A stretch of DNA of 64,000 nt from NCBI GenBank assembly GCA_964511405.1, contig CAZEFK010000003.1, positions 1-64,000 of the forward strand, in the 5' to 3' direction. The translations under genes were made by a program, and so were the position numbers. Within the stretch, counting starts at the first letter, position 1. Each line of letters begins with the position of its first letter. This document shows, in pieces, positions 63,885 to 64,000 of the stretch. Source of the DNA: CAZEFK01 sp964511405. Lineage in GTDB: Bacteria; Pseudomonadota; Alphaproteobacteria; Elsterales; Elsteraceae. The notes beneath the pieces were generated by a model. The model was not told where the DNA came from, made no database searches, and was given only the letters and a program-made list of their open reading frames with translations.

Positions 63885-64000
63885 ATGCAGCCCGATGCCA
63901 TCGTCATCGGGGCCGGAACGGTCGGCGCCGCCGTGGGCTACGGCCTGGCGGACAAGGGCCTGCGCGTGCTGGTGCTCGACGGATCCGACGGCGACTACCG
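63885..64000 (+). CDS. DAO-family FAD-dependent oxidoreductase (partial, N-terminus)
   Basis: The visible N-terminus (IVIGAGTVGAAVGYGLADKG) is the FAD-binding GxGxxG of DAO-type flavoproteins such as sarcosine or D-amino-acid oxidases. The gene runs off the right edge. GCAAGGGGGC lies just before ATG 63885; an in-frame ATG at 63861 is less likely. It is divergent from the LysR gene, a second instance of the LysR-DAO pairing in this window. Confidence 0.85.
   Translation, partial: MQPDAIVIGAGTVGAAVGYGLADKGLRVLVLDGSDGDY

Overview
The window is dense, high-GC, alphaproteobacterial-looking chromosome. This is an inference from strong G/C third-position bias, an alphaproteobacterial-type serC beside a long serA, a hisZ-purA pair, an rpoH-type sigma factor next to an RluD-type pseudouridine synthase, and MoxR/VWA and TPR-glycosyltransferase families typical of Rhodospirillales-like genomes. 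Species cannot be assigned from the sequence alone. No phage, insertion sequence, CRISPR array or replication origin was seen.

Region 1 (1-10.1 kb), stress and transport: a GNAT acetyltransferase, a manganese catalase followed by an NRAMP Mn transporter, a tartrate/D-malate-type dehydrogenase overlapping a MaoC dehydratase, a MarR-EmrA-EmrB drug-efflux operon with a likely MarR operator touching the start codon, an aldo/keto reductase, and a small A+T-richer pair (zinc-ribbon protein and coiled-coil membrane protein) that looks acquired.

Region 2 (10.3-25.1 kb), housekeeping: an MFS exporter, serC-serA, a HigBA toxin-antitoxin pair, hisZ-purA, a large pseudokinase with a tail anchor plus a small membrane protein, rpoH, rluD, a small conserved membrane protein, tRNA-Glu(CTC) and prfC. 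It ends in a RelB-like antitoxin whose YafQ-type toxin survives only as a 33-codon internally deleted remnant.

Region 3 (25.1-32 kb), mixed: a MoxR ATPase with a VWA metallopeptidase-like partner, a tautomerase divergent from a GlxA-type AraC regulator, and a TPR-glycosyltransferase gene broken by a frameshift and an in-frame stop.

Region 4 (32-37.2 kb), organic-acid module: an isocitrate-lyase/PEP-mutase-family lyase, LeuC-like and LeuD-like hydratase subunits, a LysR regulator and an ACS-type MFS transporter. It resembles the dimethylmaleate hydratase/dimethylmalate lyase pairing.

Region 5 (37.2-48.5 kb), sugar-acid module: a GntR regulator, a complete Opp/Dpp-type ABC transporter, two enolase-superfamily sugar-acid dehydratases, a uronate-dehydrogenase-like SDR and an orphan family-1 binding protein.

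Region 6 (48.5-64 kb), amino-acid-derivative module: two OccR/NocR-like LysR paralogues flank HcnB/HcnC-like (opine-oxidase-type) flavoproteins, HyuA/HyuB hydantoinase/oxoprolinase subunits and a second peptide-type ABC transporter with a permease-ATPase fusion and two binding proteins. This suggests uptake, ring opening and oxidative cleavage of an opine-like or cyclic N-substituted amino acid. The window ends inside another DAO-type flavoprotein gene.
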